From assembly GCF_037055275.1 (NCBI RefSeq), contig NZ_CP146343.1:840501-904500 (forward strand): 64,000 bases of DNA, written 5' to 3'. The notes below the pieces were generated by a model. The model worked only from the letters and a program-made list of their open reading frames with translations, did no database searches and had not been told where the DNA came from. Of the stretch, positions 16,131 to 24,193 are shown piece by piece (position 1 is the first letter of the stretch; the number at the start of each line of letters is the position of its first letter). This DNA comes from Pseudomonas sp. ML2-2023-3. GTDB taxonomy: Bacteria; Pseudomonadota; Gammaproteobacteria; Pseudomonadales; Pseudomonadaceae. A program made the translations under genes and the position numbers.

Positions 16131-18512
16131 TCACCGCACCGGCATCAGCCGCAAGGTGCTGCGGGTGTTGAGCTGGATTTCGGCTTCGTCCATATGAGGC
16201 TTGTCGTAGTCGCCTTCGATGTAGGACTCGGCCTGATCACGGTAGTGTTTGTCGAAGGGCACGCCGCTTTGACCCACCGGGTTGATGGTCAGCCCGTGGG
16301 CCGGGTCGGCAAAGTCGATCAAGCGCCGCGTTGATGGGCCGTAGGTCACCGGCCACGGTGCGTTGCCGAGTTTGGCGCTGAGGTTGTTCGGCACTTCGTG
16401 ACTGCCGGGAGCGGCGAAGGGACCGACGTTGAACAGCCAGTCCAGAGGCTTTTGTCGACCCAGCGGGTGCTCGTGGGTCAGGGTGTGGGCCCGGCCCCAG
16501 CGCCATTGTCCGGGGTCGTCGCCCAGGACGGCCTTCAAGTGGGCAATGCTGGCCTGCCAGGCCACTTTGACCGTGTCAGCGCGGCTCTCTTTTTGCGGTG
16601 TCGTGCGGTTGTCCCACCACGGCGAGTCCGGGCTTGCGGCCAGGCGTGGCAAGGCTGCATCAACCACTCGCGTCGTCAGCAGGGTGTCAAAAAAGGCGTC
16701 GCCCAATTTGTCGCGCATGGTGGCTTCAGTGAGGCTGTACAAGAACTGGTTGAACACGGTGGCGGCAATCGAATCGAGCGGGTAATCACCTGTCCATTGC
16801 GCCAGTTGTTCTACCAGTTTGCGCTCGGCTGGAACCGTGACGACTTCGCGCAGTACGGGCAACAGGGGTTTGAGCACACGCTGGCCGTAGTCTGTGGCGG
16901 TTCCCAGTTGCAGGGCCTGGCTGTTTTTGAGGTTCCACTTCACGCTGTTATCGCTGAGCTGGCGATTTAGCTGCTGGCCACGGTCCGCCAGGTTGTAGTA
17001 ACCGGGAATCTCGATGCCAGCAGGGGATAACGGCTGGAAGTTGGCTGACACGATATAGCCTCGTGCCGGGTTTTCTTCCTGGGGGTTGGCGCTGAACGGG
17101 TAGAAACCGTCCTTGTCAGCCTGGTTGGTGCTGCCGTCCAGAATGAACGCCGGGTTGACCCCGGCCGGGCGCTTGGGTAATTGCGCCGCTGCCCACCAGC
17201 CGATATCGCCCTTGGCGTTGGCCCATAGCAGATTGAGTCCCGGCGCCTGAATAAAGGTTGCGGCCGTGCGCGCCTTGCTCAGGCTGTCGGCACGGTTGAG
17301 CTGATAGAAGCCTTCCAGGATCGGATTTTTCGTTTCCAGAAAACCCCACCACATCGCGATCGGCGTGTTGCCCGCCGTTGCGCCCAGCACGTCATTGATG
17401 ATCGGCCCGTGGGGTGATTGGCGCAGTGTAAGCGTGACCGGTGCCTCGCCCTTGACGGCAATCTGCTGCTCGGTGCGGGTCATGTCGACCCACTGGCCGT
17501 GGTACCAGACCTGATTGGGATTGTCGGGGTTGGTCTTCTCGGCGATCAGGTCCAGATCGTCGTTCTGGAACATGGTCAGGCTCCAGCCGAAATCCCGGTT
17601 GTTGCCCAAAAAGGCGAACGGAACCAGGGCTTGATGGTAGCCGTACAGCTCAAAATCCGGTGCCGAAAGCTGTGCTTCGTACCACACAGAGGGTGTCGAA
17701 AAGCGGATGTGCGGGTCGCCAGCCAGCAGCGGTTTGCCACTTTGGGTGCGTTTGCCCGCCACCACCCATGCATTGCTGCCCTCGAACTGTGGCAAGCCTG
17801 TCTGGCTCAGGGCCTGATCGCTCAGTCGGGCCAGCGCTCCCAGGGTTTTCCAGTCGTTGGCCGCCAGTGCCGGGGCCAATACGCCCTGGGGTTGCCAGTC
17901 GAGGTCGAAGATTTTCAGGTAGTCGCTGCCCAGTTGATCGCGCACGTACGTCAGCAGCGGTTCGGTACGAAAGGCGGCGGCAAAACTGTAGGCCATGTAA
18001 CCGGCAACGCTGATGGTGTCTTCGGCGGTAAAGGGCCGTGGCGTGATGCCCAGCAGGTCGAACTCCACGGGGTTTGGATTGTTGGCCTGGAACTGATTGA
18101 TCCCGTCCAGATACGCCTGCAAGGCCAGAAAAGCCGGGGATTGAGGATCCAGCTCCGTCAGGTAACTGGCAGCCCGCTCGCGGATGCGCAGGCTGCGAAA
18201 CAGTTTGTCAGTATCGACCAGCTTGGGCCCCAGCACCTCGGCCAGCTCACCCCGCGCCAGGCGACGCATGATTTCCATCTGAAACAGCCGGTCCTGGGCC
18301 TGCACATAGCCCAGGGCGCGATACAGGTCAGCCTGGTTGCCAGCCCGAATATGCGGCACCCCGCGCTCGTCATAACGCACCGTGACCGGCCCCTGCAGTG
18401 CAGCAAGCCCGACCTGGCCCTGGCGTGTCGGCAGTTTGCTTTGCACGTACCAGAACCCGCCCCCTGCGATGGACGCGACGACAAGAGCGATGAGGGTCAG
18501 GCTGCGTTTCAT
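16131..18512 (-). CDS. penicillin acylase family Ntn hydrolase
   Basis: The 793-residue protein belongs to the penicillin G acylase/AHL acylase family of periplasmic heterodimeric amidases, made by self-cleavage of one chain. It has a membrane-type N-terminus (MKRSLTLIALVVASIAGGGF), the alpha-subunit sequence DRLFQMEIMRRLARGELAEV, a spacer, and the maturation site QFEGSNAWVV. Its Ser (near residue 245) would become the N-terminal catalytic nucleophile. The beta subunit shows DPHIRFSTPSVWYE and the FLGNNRDFGWSLTMFQND motif. The C-terminal GSHEVPNNL also fits. Substrate (beta-lactam, N-acyl-homoserine lactone or other amide) cannot be told from sequence. It is 40 bp downstream of a thioredoxin-like gene in the same direction. 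Confidence 0.9.
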   Translation of the reverse strand: MKRSLTLIALVVASIAGGGFWYVQSKLPTRQGQVGLAALQGPVTVRYDERGVPHIRAGNQADLYRALGYVQAQDRLFQMEIMRRLARGELAEVLGPKLVDTDKLFRSLRIRERAASYLTELDPQSPAFLALQAYLDGINQFQANNPNPVEFDLLGITPRPFTAEDTISVAGYMAYSFAAAFRTEPLLTYVRDQLGSDYLKIFDLDWQPQGVLAPALAANDWKTLGALARLSDQALSQTGLPQFEGSNAWVVAGKRTQSGKPLLAGDPHIRFSTPSVWYEAQLSAPDFELYGYHQALVPFAFLGNNRDFGWSLTMFQNDDLDLIAEKTNPDNPNQVWYHGQWVDMTRTEQQIAVKGEAPVTLTLRQSPHGPIINDVLGATAGNTPIAMWWGFLETKNPILEGFYQLNRADSLSKARTAATFIQAPGLNLLWANAKGDIGWWAAAQLPKRPAGVNPAFILDGSTNQADKDGFYPFSANPQEENPARGYIVSANFQPLSPAGIEIPGYYNLADRGQQLNRQLSDNSVKWNLKNSQALQLGTATDYGQRVLKPLLPVLREVVTVPAERKLVEQLAQWTGDYPLDSIAATVFNQFLYSLTEATMRDKLGDAFFDTLLTTRVVDAALPRLAASPDSPWWDNRTTPQKESRADTVKVAWQASIAHLKAVLGDDPGQWRWGRAHTLTHEHPLGRQKPLDWLFNVGPFAAPGSHEVPNNLSAKLGNAPWPVTYGPSTRRLIDFADPAHGLTINPVGQSGVPFDKHYRDQAESYIEGDYDKPHMDEAEIQLNTRSTLRLMPVR

Positions 18513-18552
18513 GGAACTACTCCTTGTTCTGCTCAAGTGCACCGGTACGCTA

Positions 18553-19137
18553 TCAACGTGCGGCGTTATCAGCCTGCCACGGGCAATAGCAGCCCACGGC
18601 CATGGTGTGGGTGGCCTTGACTGGACGGCCTTCGCTCAGGGCTTGCAGGATGGGTTCGATAAAGCTGTTGCTGGCGTTGCAGGTGGCACCTTCGCTGTAG
18701 GGACCGAAGTAGGCGAGTTGGCCGCTGCGGTCCCAGATGGCCACGGCCGGGCTGGCGCCCAGGCGTTCGGCGCCGGGCAGGCTGGCCAAGGGCTTGATGG
18801 CGCCCAGGGTGGAGGGCAACTGACCTTGAGTGCCGGGCTTTTTCACTGAGTAGAACTCGACACCTTGCGGGACGTAATGGGCCAGCAGTTCACCGAGATG
18901 CTGCTGGTTGCCAACGTTACACGGGCAGGCCGGGTCCCAGAAATGCACCACGCGAATCGCACCCGGGCCGGACAGTTCGCCAGGCAGGCTCAGTACGTCG
19001 CCTGCAAATAGCGCGGTTTGATCGCTGAAAGCGCGAATGTAGCGGCCCTGGAACCAGTCGTAAGCGAGCCACAACCCCACTGCGCAGATCAGCGTCAGCA
19101 GGCAGGCCAACAGAGTTTTCAGCGTGGGCACCGGCAT
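18553..19137 (-). CDS. DUF6436-type membrane-anchored thioredoxin-like protein
   Basis: A 194-residue protein with an N-terminal membrane anchor (TLKTLLACLLTLICAVGLWLAYDWF) and a periplasmic thioredoxin-like domain. The motif HFWDPACPCNVGNQQ occupies the position of a thioredoxin CxxC active site but reads CPC, with a single residue between cysteines. Further cysteines lie near the C-terminus (GATCNAS and VGCYCPWQ). RefSeq names such proteins DUF6436. Redox or metal-binding function is possible but unshown. It precedes the acylase gene by 40 bp and may be cotranscribed with it. Confidence 0.75.
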   Translation of the reverse strand: MPVPTLKTLLACLLTLICAVGLWLAYDWFQGRYIRAFSDQTALFAGDVLSLPGELSGPGAIRVVHFWDPACPCNVGNQQHLGELLAHYVPQGVEFYSVKKPGTQGQLPSTLGAIKPLASLPGAERLGASPAVAIWDRSGQLAYFGPYSEGATCNASNSFIEPILQALSEGRPVKATHTMAVGCYCPWQADNAAR

Positions 19138-19245
19138 GCAAAAGCTCCTTGAAGGTCGCGTAGCTTGCCATGCCTGACCTGACAGATGAATATCGATGGT
19201 CTATAAAGCCTGTTTTGCGCCTGTGCGCCCTGTCTGGAAGCCCTT

Positions 19246-20187
19246 ATGCCTGCCCCGTTTGCCCCCGATTCCTTGCGCGCCAGCTTGCAGCCGTTGGCCG
19301 CGGCTCAACCGTTATCGAGAGAGGGTCTGGCGTATCAGCACTTTTATGGGCTGGATTTTCCTCTGCGTCCGGCTGCGGTCAAACGCCAGTTGGGTCGCTT
19401 TAGCGCTGGCGGCTTCGAACTGGTCAGTCAGGTGTGGTGGCCCGACACCCCGCCTGTGGCGACCCTGTTTGTGATTCACGGTTTTTATGACCACATGGGG
19501 CTGTATCGGCATGTGATCGAGTGGGGATTGAACCGGGGGTTTGCCGTGATTGCCTGTGACCTGCCGGGGCATGGGCTGTCGAGTGGAGAGCGGGCCAGCA
19601 TCGATGATTTCACGCAGTACCAGGCAGTCCTGCAAGGGTTGTTTATCGAGGCGCAATCGTTGCAATTACCCCAGCCTTGGCACCTGTGCGGGCAAAGCAC
19701 GGGCGGGGCGATTGTCCTCGATCACTTGCTGAACCACGAGGAGCACAGCCCGGCTCAAGGGCAGGCCATTTTGCTCTCGCCACTGGTTCGCCCCAAAGGC
19801 TGGGGCTGGTCAAAGTTCAGTTATTACTTGCTGCGCCCTTTCGTCAAAGGGATTGCCCGGCGCTTTAGCGAGAACTCCAACGACCCGAATTTCCTGGCAT
19901 TTCTGCAAGCCGATCCGCTGCAGCCGGTACGTTTGCCAACGGCGTGGGTGGGGGCACTGGCGCGCTGGATTCCGCGTATTGAAGGCGCATCACCGAGTGT
20001 GCGCCAGCCGTTGGTGATTCAGGGCGAAGCCGACAAGACGGTGGACTGGCAACATAACCTTGAGGTACTGAACGCGAGGTTCAAGCAGCCGCAGATACTG
20101 CTATTACCTGAAGCGCGCCACCATCTGGCGAATGAAACGGCAGAAATCCGCGCGAGGTATTTTGCGTTTCTGGATAAGTTCTTTTGA
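19246..20187 (+). CDS. alpha/beta hydrolase, monoacylglycerol lipase/lysophospholipase-like
   Basis: The 313-residue protein is a serine hydrolase of the alpha/beta fold. The nucleophile elbow is GQSTGG (near residue 149), preceded by the oxyanion-side segment LFVIHGFYDHMGLYRHVIEW. The GDLPGHGLSSGERA-type strand (here CDLPGHGLSSGERASID) is characteristic of monoacylglycerol lipases. The acid residue is probably in GEADKTVDW and the histidine in EARHHLANE near the C-terminus. No signal peptide is visible, so it is likely cytoplasmic. It is divergent from the DUF6436 gene and convergent with a DUF2059 gene, sharing a hairpin at the end. Confidence 0.88.
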   Translation: MPAPFAPDSLRASLQPLAAAQPLSREGLAYQHFYGLDFPLRPAAVKRQLGRFSAGGFELVSQVWWPDTPPVATLFVIHGFYDHMGLYRHVIEWGLNRGFAVIACDLPGHGLSSGERASIDDFTQYQAVLQGLFIEAQSLQLPQPWHLCGQSTGGAIVLDHLLNHEEHSPAQGQAILLSPLVRPKGWGWSKFSYYLLRPFVKGIARRFSENSNDPNFLAFLQADPLQPVRLPTAWVGALARWIPRIEGASPSVRQPLVIQGEADKTVDWQHNLEVLNARFKQPQILLLPEARHHLANETAEIRARYFAFLDKFF

Positions 20188-20196
20188 ACTTGATAG

Positions 20197-20227
20197 TGAG
20201 CCTGTAGGGCTTAAGCCTACTGGCTCA
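20197..20227. terminator. bidirectional hairpin between convergent genes
   Basis: Arms TGAGCC-t-GTAGG and CCTAC-t-GGCTCA pair perfectly except for a central T-T mismatch, around a 7-base loop. The right arm contains the stop codon of the leftward DUF2059 gene. There is no long T tract. Confidence 0.6.
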
Positions 20228-20969
20228 GGTTTGAGGTACTTTGCCCGACTGCCAACCCGGCGCGGATCGCGGCCAGAGCTGCCTGGTAATAGGTCTTGCC
20301 TTCAGGTGACTCAGCAAAGGTGACGAATTCTTCCAGCTCCGGGTCAGACAGGTCGCGATACACGTAGAGCAACGTGTTATCCAGCTCACCGGCGATCTGG
20401 TCCATCAACCGCTGGCGCTGGCCATTCAACATGCTTTGCGCCTGCCCGCCACCCAGCAGCCCCGGGATCATCGAGCTCAAGCTGTCGGCGGCAACGCCAG
20501 CAATGGCCAGGCTGACTTCAGCTCCGGCTTCACGGGCAGGCAGTGCGCGGGATAAATGATTGATCAGCAACTGACGAGTGGCGCTGGCTTCCATGCGCGG
20601 CAAGCCTTGTGCGTGCTTGGCCAGTTGATCGCGGCGTGTGGCCAGCAGTTCGGCGGCCACGATCTTGCGACCCAGCGGCGACTGAAAAAAGGCCAGGGCA
20701 GGATCAGGATCTGGCAGGTGTTTGCGCATCTGGTCCCTGGCCCGTTGGTCCATTGCATCAGGCGCAAAACGCTGGTTGCTGTTGTTGACCAGTGCCTGAT
20801 AGACCGCAGGCGGCAAGTTGTTGCTGTAGCGCTGCTGAGCGGCGCTCAGGGCATCATTGAAATGCGCGCGTTGCTGCGGCCAGCCGGCGACCGTAAACAG
20901 ATCATCAAGGTTATCTGCCCATGCGGGTAACGTACAAAACATCATTAACAGTAAAAACAAGCGGCGCAT
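20217..20969 (-). CDS. DUF2059 domain secreted protein
   Basis: A 250-residue protein with a type I signal peptide (MRRLFLLLMMFCTLPAWADN, cleavage after AWA). The mature part is helical. The C-terminal region DLSDPELEEFVTFAESPEGKTYYQAALAAIRAGL matches the DUF2059 signature found in many proteobacterial periplasmic proteins. Function is unknown. Its stop codon lies inside the shared hairpin with the lipase-like gene. Confidence 0.85.
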   Translation of the reverse strand: MRRLFLLLMMFCTLPAWADNLDDLFTVAGWPQQRAHFNDALSAAQQRYSNNLPPAVYQALVNNSNQRFAPDAMDQRARDQMRKHLPDPDPALAFFQSPLGRKIVAAELLATRRDQLAKHAQGLPRMEASATRQLLINHLSRALPAREAGAEVSLAIAGVAADSLSSMIPGLLGGGQAQSMLNGQRQRLMDQIAGELDNTLLYVYRDLSDPELEEFVTFAESPEGKTYYQAALAAIRAGLAVGQSTSNLSQ

Positions 20970-21130
20970 GAGGGGCTCCTGTCTGCAGGGCGCTATTGTC
21001 CGGGTGTGGCGTAGGACTTGTCGAGAATTCGTCTCGCTCTAATGGGCTTTAAATGCACAGGTGAAATTTTTCGACGTTGCCGGCCAGACGGAGCTGTCAG
21101 ATTTTGAGGCGGCTCGATACTATGCGCGCC

Positions 21131-21757
21131 ATGCCAATACCCTCTGATCACCCGCTGTTTCTACGCATCGTCGACGACCTGTACGCGCAGGGATGGTCAC
21201 AGCAAACTATTTTCCTGCCCGAGGCTTTGACCCTCGAGCTGGCGGCTGAGTGCCATAAACGTTCTGCTGAAGGTGAACTCACTCCCGCAGCGGTTGGACG
21301 CGGCCTGACCCAGGAGGTTCGCGAGGGTATACGGGGTGACCATATCCAATGGTTGGAGCCGGGAGAGGCTTTGGCCTGTGACAGTTATCTGGAGTTAATG
21401 GAAAGCCTGCGAATCGCCATGAATCGCAGGCTTTTTTTGGGCCTGGAGGACTTTGAAAGTCACTTTGCGCTGTACCCGCCCGGTGCGTTCTACCTCAAGC
21501 ATCTGGACCGCTTTCGCGACGATGACAGGCGCATGGTGTCGGCCGTGGTGTACCTCAATCAGAGCTGGCTGCCCGAGCACGGTGGGCATTTGCGCATGTA
21601 CCTCGAAGGAAATGTCGACTATGACGTGTTGCCGACCGGTGGTTGTCTGGTGGTGTTCCTCTCGGGTGAGATCCCCCACGAAGTGATGCCAGCGACCCGT
21701 GACCGTTTGTCGTTGACCGGTTGGTTTCGTCGTCGTGCCACCGAGATAGTTCTATGA
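21131..21757 (+). CDS. 2OG-Fe(II) oxygenase (prolyl 4-hydroxylase-like)
   Basis: A 208-residue protein of the iron/2-oxoglutarate dioxygenase superfamily. The iron ligands are visible as HLDRF (H-x-D, near residue 124) and the distal histidine in GEIPHEVMP (near 186), followed by the 2-oxoglutarate-binding arginine in RDRLSLTGWFRRR. FYLKHLDRFRDDDRRMVSAVVYLNQSW resembles bacterial prolyl hydroxylases. A second in-frame ATG three codons upstream (21122) is equally possible. It overlaps the following DUF523 gene by 4 bases, so the two are cotranslated. The substrate is unknown. Confidence 0.88.
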   Translation: MPIPSDHPLFLRIVDDLYAQGWSQQTIFLPEALTLELAAECHKRSAEGELTPAAVGRGLTQEVREGIRGDHIQWLEPGEALACDSYLELMESLRIAMNRRLFLGLEDFESHFALYPPGAFYLKHLDRFRDDDRRMVSAVVYLNQSWLPEHGGHLRMYLEGNVDYDVLPTGGCLVVFLSGEIPHEVMPATRDRLSLTGWFRRRATEIVL

Positions 21758-22245
21758 GCCACAAACTGTTGATCAGCCGCTGCCTGCTGGGCCATCCCGT
21801 GCGCTACGACGGCGGCGCCAGCGGCCCGTATGCGCAATTGGCCCGGTGGCAGGCTGAAGGTCGGGTCATTGCCTTGTGCCCGGAAGTGGCGGGTGGTTTG
21901 CCGACACCCCGTGCGCCGGCGGAAATCCCCGGCGGCCAAGGAGTTGAAGTGCTTGCGGGCAGAGCGCCGGTGATGACTGTCGAAGGCGAGGATGTGACCG
22001 CAGCCTTTTTATCCGGGGCCCGGCAGGCGCTGGCGCTGGTGACGCAGCACGGCATCCGCATCGCCATCCTCAAGGCCAACAGCCCGTCTTGCGGCAATGT
22101 GCAGACGTATGACGGCAGTTTTGGCGGCGTGAAGGTCGAAGGTCAGGGCGTGACGGCGGCGTTATTGATCGGTGCCGGGGTTCAGGTGTTCAGTGAACTG
22201 GAGCTGGAAGACGCGGCAAAAGCGCTGGCAGCCCTGGATTTGTAG
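21754..22245 (+). CDS. DUF523 family protein (YbbK-like)
   Basis: A 163-residue DUF523 protein, recognised by LISRCLLGHPVRYDGG near the start, LCPEVAGGLPTPRAPAEI and KANSPSCGNVQTYDG. Conserved cysteines at CLLG, CPEV and SPSCG suggest a metal or thiol site; the family has been linked to 2-thiouracil metabolism, but the role in Pseudomonas is not established. The ATGA overlap with the 2OG oxygenase gene sets the start. Confidence 0.88.
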   Translation: MSHKLLISRCLLGHPVRYDGGASGPYAQLARWQAEGRVIALCPEVAGGLPTPRAPAEIPGGQGVEVLAGRAPVMTVEGEDVTAAFLSGARQALALVTQHGIRIAILKANSPSCGNVQTYDGSFGGVKVEGQGVTAALLIGAGVQVFSELELEDAAKALAALDL

Positions 22246-22335
22246 TCCGTTGCTGAAAGTTGCTACGGGTTGTGTATTTTCAGCAGGATTTGAGTTCAGG
22301 TAACATTCGTCTCCACTTTGCCCAGGGATATACCG

Positions 22336-23049
22336 ATGACTGACAAGCCTAAACCACAGCCCTCGGCCGCGGCTGAAAGTGCTGATACAGCACTGCACCA
22401 TATCGTTGATGGCTTTCTGCACTTTCATCACGAAATCTTCCCTGAACAAGAAGCCTTTTTCAAAAAACTCGCCACGGCACAAAGCCCGCGTGCGATGTTT
22501 ATTGCCTGTGCCGATTCGCGAATCGTGCCGGAGCTGATTACCCAGAGCGCGCCGGGTGATTTGTTCGTGACCCGTAACGTTGGCAACGTCGTACCGCCAT
22601 ACGGTCAGATGAACGGCGGTGTTTCGACGGCCATCGAGTACGCGGTGCTGGCACTGGGCGTGCAGCACATCATCATTTGCGGGCATTCCGATTGCGGCGC
22701 GATGCGTGCAGTGCTCAACCCCGCCAGCCTGAAAAAAATGCCGACGGTAAAAGCCTGGTTGCACCACGTTGAAGTGGCCAAGACCATGGTTCAGGACAAT
22801 TGCAATTGCGCCAACGAAGCCGAAAGCATGCACGTACTGACCGAAGAGAACGTGATTGCCCAGTTGCAGCACTTGCGCACGCATCCGTCGGTGGCGTCAC
22901 GAATGGCCAACGGGCATCTGTTTATTCATGGCTGGGTTTACGATATCGAAACCAGTCAGATCAAGGCCTACGACGCCGACAAGGGCGCCTTCCTGCCGCT
23001 GGATGGCACCACTGCGATCCCGAGCGCGACGCCTAAAGCACGGTTTTAA
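22336..23049 (+). CDS. cynT: beta-class carbonic anhydrase
   Basis: This enzyme interconverts CO2 and bicarbonate. The 237-residue protein shows the zinc ligands of the beta class: CADSRIVPE (Cys, near residue 55), and HSDCGAM (His and Cys, near 115-118). The GDLFVTRNVGN segment is also typical. The ATG at 22336 follows AGGGATA at 8 bases; an in-frame TTG at 22318 is less likely. In P. aeruginosa the same gene (PA0102) lies close to the cytochrome oxidase cluster, as here. The symbol cynT is a family label and does not imply cyanate metabolism. Confidence 0.93.
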   Translation: MTDKPKPQPSAAAESADTALHHIVDGFLHFHHEIFPEQEAFFKKLATAQSPRAMFIACADSRIVPELITQSAPGDLFVTRNVGNVVPPYGQMNGGVSTAIEYAVLALGVQHIIICGHSDCGAMRAVLNPASLKKMPTVKAWLHHVEVAKTMVQDNCNCANEAESMHVLTEENVIAQLQHLRTHPSVASRMANGHLFIHGWVYDIETSQIKAYDADKGAFLPLDGTTAIPSATPKARF

Positions 23050-23063
23050 ACGGCGCGACACTT

Positions 23064-23200
23064 GTAGCCGCTGACGAGGCACGAAGGCTGCGATCGGCGG
23101 CGTAGCCGTCGTAAAGACGAATTGCACAGTGTGTCAGGCAGAACTTGCACTCAGGCTCTGCGCCGCCGAACGCAGCCTCGCTACGCTCCTCAGCGGCTAC
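23064..23200. repeat. palindromic intergenic repeat, family gtagccgctgaggagcg
   Basis: The left end GTAGCCGCTGACGAGGCACG and right end CTACGCTCCTCAGCGGCTAC are imperfect reverse complements; the left end carries small changes. It separates the convergent carbonic anhydrase gene and the 23.2 kb hypothetical gene. Confidence 0.85.
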
Positions 23201-23210
23201 AAGCTTGTGA

Positions 23211-23846
23211 TTACAACGCCAACCCGACACCCAATTGCTTGGACAGGCAAGGCCAGCGCTTCCAGGCCGCGCCGGTCTCGGGGCTGGTCAGGCGCTCGCG
23301 GTAGGCTTCGACCGATTCCAGAGCGAAGCTTTCGTCATTGAGCATCAGGTCAACAGCGTGATGCACGGCGGCGTCCAGCTGGTTGGCAAAGTCTTCGCCA
23401 ATCAATTGGTGGGCAATCAGGTTGGCCACCGTCATGTCCAGCGGGATCAGTGGCTGCTGGAAGTGCTTGATGTAGAGGTCGTTGACCTCTTCGACCAGAC
23501 GGTGCGCCAGGTAAGCCTCATCCAGCAAACCCTCAAGGCCTTCGTGACCCGCGAGCAGTGGCAGTGGCTGGGCAAAAAACTGTTCGGCGATTTTCAGTAT
23601 CGGCTTGATTTGCGATTCGATACCGGCCTCGCGAGCAACCTCATTGGCCGCATCGAGCAAGTCGGGCACCTGGTCGATGTAGGCGCTGACGAAACGTGTC
23701 ATCACCAGATTGCGGTCGACTTCAGGCAGTTGAATGGCGGTGTGAAGGTGTGGCAATTGAGCGGCCAGATGCTTGGCGAGCAGGCCCGTTTCGGCCTCAT
23801 GTTCTTGGGCACGCGAGATCTGCACGCGGATGGCGGCGGTGTTCAT
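23211..23846 (-). CDS. conserved Pseudomonas hypothetical protein (DUF6586-like?)
   Basis: A 211-residue, acidic, largely helical cytoplasmic protein without signal peptide, membrane segment or recognised catalytic motif. The position, between carbonic anhydrase and coxB on the opposite strand, corresponds to PA0104 of P. aeruginosa. The start ATG at 23846 is preceded by a purine-rich ribosome site (CTGGAG). A strong hairpin with a T tract pointing the other way lies in its 5' flank. Function unknown. Confidence 0.75.
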   Translation of the reverse strand: MNTAAIRVQISRAQEHEAETGLLAKHLAAQLPHLHTAIQLPEVDRNLVMTRFVSAYIDQVPDLLDAANEVAREAGIESQIKPILKIAEQFFAQPLPLLAGHEGLEGLLDEAYLAHRLVEEVNDLYIKHFQQPLIPLDMTVANLIAHQLIGEDFANQLDAAVHHAVDLMLNDESFALESVEAYRERLTSPETGAAWKRWPCLSKQLGVGLAL

Positions 23847-23890
23847 TGGAACTCCAGGGGGGGTGCTAGGCAGGGAAGTACTTTAAAAGT

Positions 23891-23922
23891 AGCCCTCCTC
23901 AAGTCAAGGAGAGGCTTTTTTT
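23891..23922 (+). terminator. orphan Rho-independent terminator on the plus strand
   Basis: AGCC-CTCCT pairs with AGGAG-a-AGGCT-like arms (9 bp with one bulged A), followed by seven T. It is oriented for plus-strand transcripts, but no plus-strand gene ends nearby; the closest is carbonic anhydrase, 840 bp upstream. It could end an antisense or small RNA. Confidence 0.55.
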
Positions 23923-24009
23923 CAGGGGGAGTATTGTTATTCATTTTATGACCGGGCAGTGAGTGCCATTTGTCGATGGGGGGTTATTTCATTGTTTTTG
24001 CCCCTCCCA

Positions 24010-24037
24010 TTGCGGGGTTGGACTCGGTGTCTATACT
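24010..24037 (+). promoter_or_regulatory. candidate sigma-70 promoter of the cox operon
   Basis: TTGCGG (24010-24015) and TATACT (24032-24037) are 16 bases apart, 157 bases ahead of coxB. The rest of the 347-base gap (23847-24193) holds the orphan terminator and no gene. In P. aeruginosa the aa3 operon is RpoS-dependent; a TATACT -10 element would be compatible with that. Confidence 0.4.
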
Positions 24038-24193
24038 CGTTTTTGTAACCGTTTTTTGATGACGCCCGACTGCTTGAGCAGACGAGGCTCGGCGGTAAGA
24101 GTTCGCAGGTTTTGAAACCGCCCCCTTGTAGCGCTGCCCGTAACACAGATGCAGACCGGCGCAATAACAAGAAAAATAAAGGGGAGCACCGCG

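Noticed and set aside
17418..18620. 400-codon open frame antisense to the acylase gene
   Set aside because: It lies entirely opposite the acylase and DUF6436 genes and shows no protein family signal; the acylase frame has all its motifs.
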